64,000 nt of DNA from Hysterium pulicare CBS 123377 (GCA_000467715.1 AJFK01000185.1:1-64000), one strand, 5' to 3'; shown: positions 11,440 through 23,704, counted from the stretch's first letter. Notes: generated by a model not told the origin, from the letters alone. Translations and numbers: made by a program.

Positions 11440-14400
11440 TGGGGATAGGAGTTGCGTTTCGTATGGGAATGCGTGCAGCGTGGAAGAATAGACGCTGACT
11501 AGGCCGGCCCTTTGCGGCGACCAGCTCGACGAAGTCAGCAACTCAAACAATGGCTGCTGAAGTGTGCACGCTGGCTACGTGCCGCCATTGAAGGGGCAGA
11601 TCGGCTGCTTGAGTATGGCACGATCTGTTTGGAGCGCGTTGAGGTGGGATAGCACACCAGGCACTCAGCAAGGACCGCACAATTTTATTGCAGGGTTGTT
11701 GATGAATGATATGCCAGGATTCGATATGAAAGCACAACGCTTTTACCCCCAAGAGACACTCTACCGACGAACGCCGGTGCACAGTGCGTGTCTGCAGGAA
11801 CACGGCCAGGCCTTCTCTTGACCCGATATCAGAATCACTGCCGTTGCGCCATCTCGCTTTGTGCGAAGCCGCCATGAAGCCATGTGACGAGGCAGGATAA
11901 GAGCATCGCCGACGTGCAACTGGTTACACCCAAGCTGAAACAGTGCCCTACGGCCCTTACCACCTTGCACACGCCCTGCTTGCTCAATGCTAGGCGCGGG
12001 AGCCTTCTCCAGGGCGCCAAAAATGTGCATCCACGTTTCCCAATTGGATGCGTATTGGCTTATGGCCATCGAGTCTTGTGATGTCTAGCACATGCTTTAG
12101 TCGTCTCCACACCACCAAGGCCCTGTCCACGAACCCTTCCAATGTCCTACTGGCCAGCATCCTTTGACGACAGCTGCTTGAACCTCGAGATACGCGGACG
12201 CTCCGGATGGGGCATTCCCGGCGGCGCGTCGTAATTCGACAGGAACGTCACTATGACTTTACAAATACAGCTTTCTCCCTTGGATCGTCTTCGAGAAGAT
12301 AGCGAGGACGTTCCAATTGCGCAGAATACTATTCTTACTATTCTTGATCGAGCCAGGGCCGACGGGGGCTCCATCCTACACTCATTGGCTAGTGCGTGGC
12401 CTAATGTGTGATGTTCCCGCAGCTGCAACCTCTTCAAGGCGGTGAAAAAGGAGACGACAGTTTGGCCTATGCCAGAGCACCCTTCTTGGCTGTCGTAGGA
12501 GCAGCGCTAATTGGCCAGGTGTCAAGGAATTACTTCCAGCCCCGAGATTGAAGCCCACCCGCACTCGACTTCCTCAGTCCCAATTTCGACCCGGATAGAA
12601 CAGGTACAGACATTTTGAGTATGGAAGAAGCGCTTTGCAGACGCCTATGAGCATGCTCTTATGGAAGCGCGAACGCCACAGGTGCCACGACATCTAGCGT
12701 TTGAGGTCTAGCGTGTTAACCACACTTGGAGAGCGTTACAGATCGTGCTTCTCACATCGCATTTTGGAAACCCTCAAAAGCAGCTAATGACGAATAAATC
12801 GTATGATTTCTAGCGAACAGCTAGAATGAACATCATTAATAACCACCATCTCGACCTCGTTCCTTTTGAAACCTCTTATGCGCCTACGCGCCCTGGTTTC
12901 TCGCTACAATACAACGGTCGACCCGCAGGCGATTATTATTCCGACCTGCATTTGTCCTCCTTCAAGGATTCAAATCTCGCCTGCTTCTAGCCGAGTCAAC
13001 GGCTGATTGCGGGCAAACAAAAGGCTTACTCGTACTACACAGTGCTTTTTATCATCAGGGTGGAAATGATGTGCAACTATAGCTAAAACCTACTGGCAAT
13101 CAATAGTAACGAATTCCTCCTCGGTGGAGGAATTGACTTTTATATTCCTTTTTGCGTGGCTTTCAGATCAATTCACCCGTGCGAGCGCTTGCTGCATTGC
13201 CGAATTCCGCTTATTGCGCACCGCCGAACTACTGCAGGTCCATAATCCCTTAATCCTCCTCGTCTATTTGACATCTGGGGTAATCTGAAACGACGACGAT
13301 GCTCTTCTGGGGTCCGCAGATCTGACCTTTTCTCAAGTTCACAATGGGCGGTATCATTGATGATACTTGGCTAGGAGCGGTGTCTTCCTACTCAGTTTCA
13401 GTTTCAACATACCAACAGTACCGTCAGTCTTTCAAGAATGAAGCATTTAAAACGTTGAGTCTCGTCACCGAGGTCGTCCTTTTTCTCGAACCGCGATAGC
13501 CTTGATCTGCTACGCACACATATCTCTACAGGGTGTCACGGATGAGGTGATCCTTCCCTCGATGATCTCCTGTCTGATCTTCAATTCTGTGTATATGACA
13601 TTTCTTATTGCTTGGGTTCAGTCAACTACCTTGGGCCTCCATATTGCAACTTAAAAGTCTCTCACCTTCCTTAGCAGGAAATATTCAATTGCGACAAATC
13701 GCAAAGTGGCTTCAGCCCTGCAGGAACATAGACCATCCTTATCTCGCGAAGCTTCGGATTAATGCTCATCAAAGCTTTTAATACCTTACAATTACGGCAG
13801 ATCGGATGATCAACCTGCAAACATCGCTGCCTAGTCCGATCTCATCACCAAAGTAGCAAATTCAATAAAACGCCTCGTCAGGAACAATATTCGCGACGCC
13901 ACAACTATAGAACCATCCGATAACTTGATATGACAGTGGTCTCCATAGTTTCAGTATCCTTTCTCCATCGCTACGGGCATGAAAGTAGATAACAACAAAT
14001 ACGGCCAGTTCTCCGTATTTATTTTGGGGCTGGTGGATGTGAGAGAACACATAGGATATGATTTGGAAGGATACCCTCTATACATACTCACCTTTTATTT
14101 GGTACAGGATAACATCCGTATCTACAATGAACATCCCACAAACCCACACGGAATATCCTAGGTCCAACTTCATCAACAGAGACCTGCTAAATTGCGCCCG
14201 CACAATCGAACGGACAGAACACCCTCAACCACCCTTACACTTCAAGCGAAGCATAAAACATTTTTTGCTCTGTATTTACGAGAATGACGCAGCACGTCCT
14301 GTTACCATTCCCCAATTCATACATACTTTCTCCTAGAATGACTACTTTTTCACAGAGCATGCGCGCCACACCATACGTGGATTTAGAGCTGCAGGTACTT

Positions 14401-15044
14401 TCGTATAGACTTAGGCTTGTGCACGTATCTCGAATGTTTCCATTCCAGAACCGTTGATCTGCTATCGATGAAAGGGCTTCATAGCATTCCTTGTCCTGCC
14501 ATGAATCAATAGGACCGAATATGAATCTGTGAATGAATGTCCTCGCTCGGTCCGAAAGAAGCGTGTTTCTCCATCACACAAAAGTTCAAGAATGGAGGTA
14601 CTGGTTTACAACTTACGCTTGGCCTTTCGTTAAAGATTACCTTATAGCAATGCACTAGTATTAGATTCCTTTAGTTTTCAATTGAGACATTGAAGTAGGT
14701 AGGCGAAAAATACACGTATAGGGATTTCTTATGCTCCACCAATATTGACTGAAGTTTCACTAATCACCAAAGTCTCACATGCTGATATATATTCCTAAAA
14801 TTGACATGCTTGAAAATCAGCCATAAAAACTGTCGCGATGGTGAGGGTAGGAGTGAGGGTCTTAGTCTTTGTTGAGCCTTTAAGAGTTGCGCACAGCGAT
14901 CATGCGAATTTGTTCTCTATCTGGAATGTAACTTCTGTCAAGCCAATTTACCTGCAGAATAGTATTCGGGTTGTTGAGTAAATTCTGTCCGTTGACGCCG
15001 TATCCATGCTTCCTATACACACTACTATACAGACAACTCTCTTT
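11440..15044. other. Gene-poor stretch, possible eroded coding relics
   Basis: About 3.6 kb without a convincing gene. The first part (11.5-12.8 kb) has a GC content similar to genes and broken protein-like frames in several phases, as old decayed genes leave. The second part (13.2-15.0 kb) is AT-richer and stop-dense. No terminal repeats, transposase motifs or target duplications were found. Confidence 0.5.
13112..13134. repeat. Perfect 9-bp inverted repeat with 5-nt loop
   Basis: AATTCCTCC, then TCGGT, then GGAGGAATT forms a perfect hairpin inside the gene-poor stretch. It is not followed by a T-run and is not near a gene end, so a terminator role is not supported. Confidence 0.5.
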
Positions 15045-15579
15045 CTAGTATGATCCCGGACCCCCTCCACCACGTTCTACCCGATTCAGCTTCCGAGCCG
15101 TTGCGATCTATGCTTGTGTTAGACAATTCGCCGTTCTTGCAAGTTTGAATCACATCCATTCCACCTACCTGTGTTCTTGTCCGCTGTCCTCTCACCGGCA
15201 AACCCATAGCATGTCTTCTACCTCTGTACGTCCCTAAATCCCTTAATCTCTTAATATTATCCGTGACCTCTCGCCGTAAGTCGTTCTCGATTTTCATGTT
15301 CGTAAGCTCCGCATTCAGGTCCAGTATCTGCGCGCTTCGAAGCGCGCCGACTTTTGCGGTCTTGTGGATGTGGAAGCGCGCCATTATACGCTCGCAGACT
15401 TGAGGACCGATGCCATAGAAGGTTTGAAGGGAGCGCTGCGTTGATTAGTTTCTGTGGAGAAGTGGTGCGGGTGCGAGGGCTGTACATGGACGAGACTGCG
15501 TTCGGGGATATTGACCCCAAATATAAACACCTGTAAATCGTTAATAGGATTTTTCAAAAAGAAGACCCGAGCATACCAT
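15045..15579 (-). CDS. SWS2: Mitochondrial small-subunit ribosomal protein uS13m
   Basis: There are four exons: 15579-15577 (the ATG alone), 15530-15486, 15435-15169 and 15107-15045, giving 125 residues. Splicing gives M-VFIFGVNIPERSLVH-RSLQTFYGIGPQ, then ARFHIHKTAKVGALR, ENDLRREVTDNIKRL, GTYRGRRHAMGLPVRGQRT and the end KLNRVERGGGGPGSY. This is the S13 fold with its helix-two-turn-helix and basic GTYRGxRH motif. The protein sits in the head of the mitoribosomal small subunit and contacts the P-site tRNA. Introns are 46, 50 and 61 nt; the first two have clear branch points (CTATTAAC, CTAATC). The start is fixed by the family N-terminus MVFIFGV, which needs a first exon of only 3 nt. It is divergent from the cyclophilin gene, sharing about 250 bp. 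Confidence 0.93.
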
Positions 15580-15691
15580 TGTGCTCCGCAATTACGTCGA
15601 TCGAACTCCTTGGGTGTTCTGTTTTCAATATGTATAGTAGAAGCAATTGGGTTTGACATCTTCAATTCGGTATTCTAATGGGTAATTCCGC

Positions 15692-15701
15692 ATCACGTGA
15701 T
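15692..15701. promoter_or_regulatory. ATCACGTGAT palindrome in a divergent promoter
   Basis: A perfect 10-bp palindrome with the CACGTG core bound by bHLH factors of the Cbf1/USF type. It lies near the middle of the uS13m/cyclophilin intergenic region, 113 bp and 126 bp from the two ATGs. Its role is inferred only from sequence and position. Confidence 0.45.
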
Positions 15702-15775
15702 AGACTAGTTGAAGATCGTCAAACACCAAAGGGACACTTGTTGATTCGTTTCAGATAGCGGAGTGAGCTTCGAAT

Positions 15776-15781
15776 ATAAAG
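15776..15781 (+). promoter_or_regulatory. TATA box candidate of the cyclophilin B gene
   Basis: TATAAA lies 46 bp upstream of the cyclophilin ATG at 15827, a plausible distance for a short leader. There is no other TATA-like element in the shared promoter on this side. Confidence 0.4.
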
Positions 15782-15826
15782 ACCCTACCACCTCCATTGT
15801 ATTGTTTTCACCACAACGCAATCACA

Positions 15827-16729
15827 ATGGCTACCCTCCAGAGACTCGTTATTTCTGTTCTTTTGATCCTCACGATCACCTTTGCTTTCTTCGCTCAAGG
15901 TTCTGAAGCGGTGAAGGGACCAAAAATCACCCATAAGGTATATATCCATCCTAGAGGATGTAAGCTGCATTCGAGGCTGACAATTAGTGTGGCGGTAGGT
16001 CTACTTCGATATCGAGCATGACGATAAGCCACTGGGGAGGATCGTCATCGGACTTTATGGAAAGACTGTCCCAAAGGTATTGTATACTAATTTTACAACT
16101 GCAATGTTGAGTGCGCAGCTAATTTCATTTGCAGACCGCCGAGAATTTCCGGTAAACCTAGCTATTACGCATCTTTAAGACTACAATACTCACGTTGAAT
16201 AGTGCCTTGGCTACTGGAGAGAAGGGCTTCGGATATGAGGGGTCAACCTTCCACCGTGTCATTAAGCAATTCATGATCCAGGGGGGTGACTTCACCAATG
16301 GAGATGGTATGGAAATAAGGACATTGCGATACGATCATACTAATATGCTGTGCAGGCACTGGCGGAAAGTCCATCTACGGACAAAAATTCCCTGATGAGA
16401 ACTTCAAGCTCAAGCACACCAAGAAGGGTATCCTCAGTAAGGTCCCAATGCTCCTTCGTCGGTCCATGACTTTCAGCTAACAAGGACAATCAGGCATGGC
16501 CAACTCTGGCAAAGATACCAACGGCAGCCAGTTTTTTATCACCACTGTAGTCACATCTTGGCTCGACGGACGTCATGTCGTCTTCGGCGAGGTCCTCGAG
16601 GGTTATGACGTTGTCGAGCAAATCGAGAACTGCGAGAAGGGCATGGGAGACAAGCCCTCAAAGACGGTCAAAATCGCTAAGAGCGGAGAGCTCGAGGTTC
16701 CCGAAGAAGGTATCCATGTGGAACTCTAA
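15827..16729 (+). CDS. CYPB: Cyclophilin B, ER peptidyl-prolyl cis-trans isomerase
   Basis: There are six exons: 15827-15937, 15999-16076, 16135-16151 (17 nt), 16203-16306, 16356-16436 and 16494-16729, giving 208 residues. Residues 1-29 are a signal peptide ([20 protein letters not shown]...). The cyclophilin domain follows: [41 protein letters not shown] (catalytic Arg87), [17 protein letters not shown] and [19 protein letters not shown]. The protein ends in HVEL, a KDEL-type ER retrieval signal. It speeds proline isomerisation during folding of secretory proteins. All introns are short and phase-consistent. The last coding segment contains an optional intron giving a membrane-anchored form; see the feature at 16785. 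The gene symbol is descriptive, not taken from a database. Confidence 0.95.
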
Positions 16730-16784
16730 ACCAGCTTCGCTGATATAAAACTGCTCTAAAACGCTGATACTTCTTCTTCTGAAG

Positions 16785-17032
16785 ACACTTACGGAGCAGC
16801 AGAAGCTGCCATCGAAGGAGACAATCTAGACATCACTTCGTCGAAGGAGCCGTCGCCAGCAAAAGTTGCAGAAGCAGGGGCCAAGGAAGCAGTAACGTTG
16901 CCTGCCATTTCCTCGGAGGGCTTGTCGCTGTCCAAAAAAATGTTCTTCTTGGGGGCGATCATTACTGTGGTTCTTCTCTTCCTCCGCACGCGTAGACGAC
17001 AACCTGAGTTGAAGGAAAAAAGCATGGCGTAA
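16785..17032 (+). CDS. Alternative last exon of cyclophilin B: Ala-rich linker plus transmembrane anchor
   Basis: If GT at 16710 is used as a donor (GTATCC) and AG at 16783-16784 as acceptor, a 75-nt intron is removed. This takes out the HVEL tail and its stop. The frame then stays open to TAA at 17030-17032, adding 82 residues to a 284-residue form. The tail is an acidic/Ala-rich linker (DTYGAAEAAIEGDNLDI...), then MFFLGAIITVVLLFL followed by RTRRRQPELKEK, which looks like a single membrane span with a basic cytosolic end. The candidate intron has GCTGATAC and a TTCTTCTTCT tract before the acceptor. Three more AGs within 18 nt keep the same frame. The stretch is protein-like and too long an open frame for an ordinary 3' UTR, but transcript support is unseen. 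Confidence 0.6.
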
Positions 17033-17754
17033 ATATGTTGTACAGGAATTGAAGCAGTTTTTAAGTGACACCCGAAGCTGCGGCACCGTAGATCTGCAAC
17101 TCATGCCCAGATACCCATGCGGCCCTTGATAGCAGGAGTCACGAACGTGCAACCCCAGATGATAAAAGTCTCGCACATATCCGCCGTCAGAACATGGCTG
17201 GAAAAGTGAAGGTAGCCCCCCAAGAATGCAGAAGGACCTCACCGATGCACGCTGCAAGTGAATGAAAACTCGTCTTCGCCTAGAACTCTGACCGCCCATC
17301 GAAAGCGCAACCATGCCGTTTCCGGCCTAGCGCACTGACTTTTGCCCCCATCCGCGCAAAAATCCGTTATCCTGAACCTTCCTCTCCCTTCCACATAAAA
17401 TCTCTCCCCCCCCGTTTGCACAATCATCTCTTCATCCAACACTTTCTTGTGAAGTCACTCTCTTCTTTTTTGGCTTCACTTTCTTTTTCATCTGTCGTTT
17501 AGGGAAATCCAGAGGCCTCTGCGTCCTCAGTTTTCCTATCACGAACAGTTTCAGGCGCGTTTCTGCCTGCCATTCACGACTCTTGTGCTCACTTAGATCG
17601 GCTCATATCATTCTTTGGCTCGCCTGCGTGTTAGCTGAAGGTATATACGTCGGATAATTTGTTGCCTTAAATTCACTTCCTTGCTCGATCTCACCCGAAC
17701 GAATCTCGACAAAAAAATCAGATCAGCCAGATCCCAACACAACTATCATTCAAT
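17033..17754. other. Cyclophilin 3' region and DED1 promoter/leader
   Basis: The 3' half is strongly pyrimidine-rich (about 17400-17560), as in leaders and promoters of highly expressed fungal genes. GTATAT at 17641 and an AG near 17730 could bound a leader intron, but this is not certain. No gene was seen. Confidence 0.45.
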
Positions 17755-19892
<2,138 letters not shown>

Positions 19893-21423
19893 ACACCAAG
19901 ACCTCAACATCATAATGGAGCGATACCCGGGACTTCATGTCCTTGACACTGATTCCTGGGATTTTTCGCCGCAAACCGAGCGGCTCGGTTTTTCTTTTTT
20001 TCCTATTTTTCATGGCTTCATTCTGCGATTCATTTCCGGGAAATCGACACGGAAGTCCGGAACTTGCTCTCATACCCCGAACAGCATATAGACAGCGTTG
20101 AGTTTCTTTGCGGACCTGCCTCCTTTCATTCGAGCTCCATTGCATCAGGATTACGGCGTCGTCGACTCACATGGACGAGCTCGATATTATAGAAGGCAGA
20201 GGCATAAATACCTTTACCACGGGAAGGAAATGCGTCACGAATATCTTATGCCTTTTCGCTCTTCCTAATTGCTGCTTGGGGGGCTACCAATCCGATAGAT
20301 CTCGATTCTCCGGCTTTCAAGTGCCGATGACTTGTTTCTCATCTCTTTTTCCTTTTCTTTACATGTTACAACTCACCAAAAGCAATTCTGTCCCTCTCGT
20401 CTCTTCTACTCGGCGATCATGTACTTTTCCTTTCTCGTCGCTAGATACCCTTCGCCTGCAGTGTGTGGGGCCTATCTTTTGGACGATGGAAGAGTAGGCG
20501 TCTTCATCACGCACACAAGATGATGGGCGTTTTCATTCGGGTTGGCCCTCGCACCGTTCTTCGAGGATCGGGGCAAATAATGTCTACCATGGCTTTTCTT
20601 CTAGGAATGAGTGGCAGCCCTTTTGCTGCTGTTACTGCAGCTTACTAGCTCGTGGTGGAGAAAAAAGTCTGGTCTTCTTTTAACATCTACGGGCGAGCCG
20701 AGAATACCCCTGGGCTTAACTTAATGAATTGACTTGCTTGGGGCGGATGGAATCAAAAAAGCGAACCTTATCTTTGTGTTCTCTAATCAAGGATCGGTTT
20801 AATTAAATAGACTACTTCGAATTATGGATGCGATTACAATTATTTGCCCTTTGCGTTCCCTGTTGCATCTACTTGATCCTAACTACGAAGGTTCTTGCTC
20901 AACGATTTCGTTTCAAATCCAACGACGACACTCAGTCATCGTGTCCTTCTATCTATACCTTCTCCGTCTTTACATGAATCTCACAATAGCCCTATCCCTA
21001 TTCCCACAATCCTCAATTTTAAAGCCCTGGCCAGAATAATACTCTATTTCGCGATGCCATCATAGTAGAGTCGCAAAATCAAAGACCTGTATGTTCAAAC
21101 AGGCATGGAGAATGAAAAGGCAACTACCACGACTCAAAAAGCGGTTGAACATAACATAGATGGGGAGATTTTCCTCGATAGCTGGCCTCATACCTGTCCA
21201 GGTACAGAAAAGCTTCCAGGTTGGGGGGATTTGTTCATCCAAACTTTCTAGCAACAGCTGAGCTGCGTATATTTTGGTACTTGCTAGTTGAGCAAGCTGG
21301 TTTGATGAGTTCTAACAATTGCTACCTATGCTGGCCGGATATAAACCGTCCTCTCGTACCTGCTCGATTCTCCGCCTTAATTCTTCTCCTTCCAAACCCC
21401 CCTTCCGCGATTCTAATCCCACA
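19893..21423. other. Gene-free region downstream of DED1
   Basis: The first several hundred bases are probably the DED1 3' UTR. A 129-codon frame at 20108-20497 has poor coding character and no family resemblance, and the rest is AT-rich with scattered stops. Confidence 0.5.
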
Positions 21424-21810
21424 ATGTCCCAAAACCCCGAACAACCCTCAGAACTAGACGAGCTACTCACCGGCTATCCCACAACCGTCCGCACCGCAAT
21501 ATCAGCAGCGCACACCAAAGCCCAGGACAAACGAGCAGGACGTCACCACCCCGCCATCCCACCCATCTTCATCGTCCTCCAGGAATCCTGGAGTACCTAC
21601 CCCAAGATCGTAGGCGTCTACGCTTTTCCCGACAGTGCGAATCTGAAGGCGTTGGAGGTCATCGCGGCTGTGTTCGATGAGCCGCTGAGTGGTGACGAGG
21701 AGGGGTTTGTGGAGATTGAGAAGGGGGTGGGGTTTGTGGATGAGAAGGAACTGCTGCGGAGGGTTGGGCATGGGGTGGTTGGGTGGGGGGTGGGGGAGTA
21801 TGGGCGTTGA
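21424..21810 (+). CDS. Unknown small protein, paralogue of the next gene; apparently frameshifted near its end
   Basis: The ATG at 21424 opens 128 codons ending in GVGEYGR-stop. Residues about 20-80 align with the gene at 22170: YPTTVRTAISAAHTKAQ against YPAAVQKAVDKAYWRAQ, and IVGVYAFPDSANLKAL against NVGVYRSPEEANVKVL. The homology resumes after the stop in another phase, at 21801-21881: ALMLFVREEGESWYKVHVQRW there against ALALGAYGEDFYLCRVYMQKW in the paralogue, the same length throughout. One base too few in a G-rich run around 21780-21804 would explain it: a real frameshift, or a read error in a homopolymer. No short intron fits the gap. No known domain, signal peptide or membrane segment was seen. 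The function is unknown. Confidence 0.6.
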   Translation: MSQNPEQPSELDELLTGYPTTVRTAISAAHTKAQDKRAGRHHPAIPPIFIVLQESWSTYPKIVGVYAFPDSANLKALEVIAAVFDEPLSGDEEGFVEIEKGVGFVDEKELLRRVGHGVVGWGVGEYGR

Positions 21811-22169
21811 TGTTGTTTGTGAGGGAGGAGGGGGAGAGTTGGTATAAGGTGCATGTGCAGAGGTGGGGGGTTGATATGTGAATGATGATAGGGTTGAGGG
21901 GGGTAGAGTGATTAACTTACTTGTAAACCTTAACGTATGGTTTCAATCGAAGTAATCTAGGTGTCTCGATCAGGTGCTTGTTGAGTAGTTGTCCTTACCA
22001 CATGATCAGGCAAATCCTGGAGTGACCTCCACTTGTGGTACGCTCAGCAATGAAAAGCAACTGTGACTTAAACACGCTAGTTTGGTAATGACTTACAAAG
22101 AGTTGTCAAGGCCCTTGCTCTCATCAACGGTTCTCTTTGCTCTACGAAGCTCTCAGCACTTAGCGAATC

Positions 22170-22643
22170 ATGTCAAGCCAGGGATCTACCTTAGTGAGCT
22201 TAAGTAGAGCCCTGATACGCTATCCAGCAGCCGTACAGAAAGCGGTCGACAAAGCTTACTGGCGTGCTCAAAGAAAACAAGAAGGCAGCAAAGACGTAGC
22301 CAAAGATGCATCCCTTCCGCACGTATACGTCGTCGTCCGCGAAATTGGCAGCACCTCCGAGAACGTAGGAGTGTACAGAAGCCCGGAAGAAGCGAACGTG
22401 AAAGTATTGCAAGAATTCCAAGCCAGAAATGGCATGGTGTTCAAGATGCATGATTACGATTGGAAGAAGACGGGTAAGGGAAATGTTCAACCGGAGAAGG
22501 AATATGAGGTAGAGTGGTTCTTGAACAGGGATGGTGCACTCGCTTTGGGTGCGTATGGTGAAGACTTCTATTTGTGTAGAGTCTATATGCAGAAATGGGA
22601 AGTCGGGAAGGATAAAGGTGGAAGATCGGAGATGGTTGTCTGA
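22170..22643 (+). CDS. Unknown 157-residue protein, intact tandem paralogue
   Basis: A single-exon frame from ATG 22170 to TGA. It is a soluble, mixed alpha/beta-looking protein without signal peptide. Key segments are YPAAVQKAVDKAYWRAQRKQ, HVYVVVREIGSTSENVGVYR, EEANVKVLQEFQ and the C-terminal CRVYMQKWEVGKDK. It lies 289 bp downstream of the last homologous codon of the paralogue and in the same direction, so the pair looks like an old tandem duplication. The alignment is spread over the whole length with about one third identity by eye. No known family was recognised. Confidence 0.7.
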   Translation: MSSQGSTLVSLSRALIRYPAAVQKAVDKAYWRAQRKQEGSKDVAKDASLPHVYVVVREIGSTSENVGVYRSPEEANVKVLQEFQARNGMVFKMHDYDWKKTGKGNVQPEKEYEVEWFLNRDGALALGAYGEDFYLCRVYMQKWEVGKDKGGRSEMVV

Positions 22644-22774
22644 GAAGGTGAAAATATAAATTAGTTATAAGGATATTCGAACCGCGTATGGTATAAGCCG
22701 TCATATCTTCGAAACAATACGATGCCATCCGGTTACGTCTTTCCGAAGTCTGAGTGACGGGCTTTAAAGGCGTC

Positions 22775-23245
22775 TCATAGCTCCTTTCTGATTTTTTCTT
22801 CCCCCCTCTTCCCATATCCAATTTCTAACAAAAAAGCGATTCTCATCGCACCCGGCCCATACAACATAGATAGATTGACCGCATCCTCAGGTCTCCAAAG
22901 CCAAGGTCTCACAAAAACCTCCGTCCCCAACGCAGACCAACTCCCATATAGATGTATCAGGTCACAGAACAAGATCCCAAGCACTATTGCCTTCCAGACT
23001 CGTAGATCCGACGATAGTCGCAAGACGACTGCTTCGTTGAAGGCGAAAAGGAAGTATGTAGCCGCGAGCTGGTCGTAGATTACTTGGTTGGTTGGGTCGT
23101 ATTTGGCGACTGCGGACATGGTATTGAGGTAACGGGTTGGCGTGAAATGGGCAAGGATAGCGCCATTGAAGGCTGCAATAGGCTCGAACCAAAGGAGAAG
23201 GATGCGGTAGGGGAGAGGTATCTGAGGTAGTGCTATAGGCGCCAT
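22775..23245 (-). CDS. Small four-helix membrane protein, DUF7704-like
   Basis: A single exon of 156 residues from an ATG at 23245. After a short N-terminus with PLPYRILLLWFEPIAAFNG there are about four hydrophobic segments: near residues 13-33, around 60-80, 85-105 (WKAIVLGILFCDLIHLYGSW) and 128-143. The conserved-looking FEP motif, the charged D in the third helix and the RPWLWRPEDAVNL loop resemble small fungal integral membrane proteins grouped as DUF7704, of unknown function and distantly like EXPERA-type proteins. The family name is from memory and moderate in confidence. It converges on the gene at 22170. Confidence 0.7.
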   Translation of the reverse strand: MAPIALPQIPLPYRILLLWFEPIAAFNGAILAHFTPTRYLNTMSAVAKYDPTNQVIYDQLAATYFLFAFNEAVVLRLSSDLRVWKAIVLGILFCDLIHLYGSWSALGTEVFVRPWLWRPEDAVNLSMLYGPGAMRIAFLLEIGYGKRGEEKIRKEL

Positions 23246-23704
23246 TTGAGGGACAATGGTGTCGCAGAGTATTCGTGGGTATTGGAGATTGTTGAAGGTG
23301 TTAATGCGAGGACTGAAGAATTAATTTATTAGTAGGTCCAGGAAACTGGAGTAGTGAGCGTTCTACTTCAAGCCGGCGTATATAGATGCCTTGTTTTGAG
23401 ATGCAACTCTTCCTTAAATCCATCAGGTGTGTCAGCTTGGCGATCGCGAAGTCCAAGCTAGCTATTCACGTGATTACCATCTCAGCCCTATAGGTTTGCT
23501 GATTATTCTGATAGATGGTTGACATGGCAGGCACTCAGTCAGAACGAACATGAAACAGGCTGCTTCACACATAGACTTAATGATGTATTCCCTAGGGACG
23601 CAATCCAACGAATACAACCAATTGTATCAAACTCATTCATTAGCGTATCATTCTCGAGTTCTTTCATTATTCATTGAATATGTGCTTGAGTATCCAACTA
23701 TCTC
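23246..23704. other. Intergenic between membrane protein and STAND gene
   Basis: It holds the promoter side of the membrane protein gene and the 3' end of the STAND gene. A TCACGTGA palindrome lies at 23466-23473, about 220 bp upstream of the membrane protein ATG. Nothing else was seen. Confidence 0.5.

Noticed and set aside
11500-15044. Transposon or LTR element in the gene-poor stretch
   Set aside because: No terminal repeats, target duplications, transposase or polymerase motifs were seen.
16789-17314. Minus-strand frames opposite the cyclophilin tail
   Set aside because: The plus-strand frame is in phase with cyclophilin and encodes a coherent membrane anchor, while the minus frames are basic and featureless.
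20108-20497. 129-codon plus-strand frame downstream of DED1
   Set aside because: No family resemblance, high Cys/Ser/Phe content and position fit a 3' UTR chance frame.
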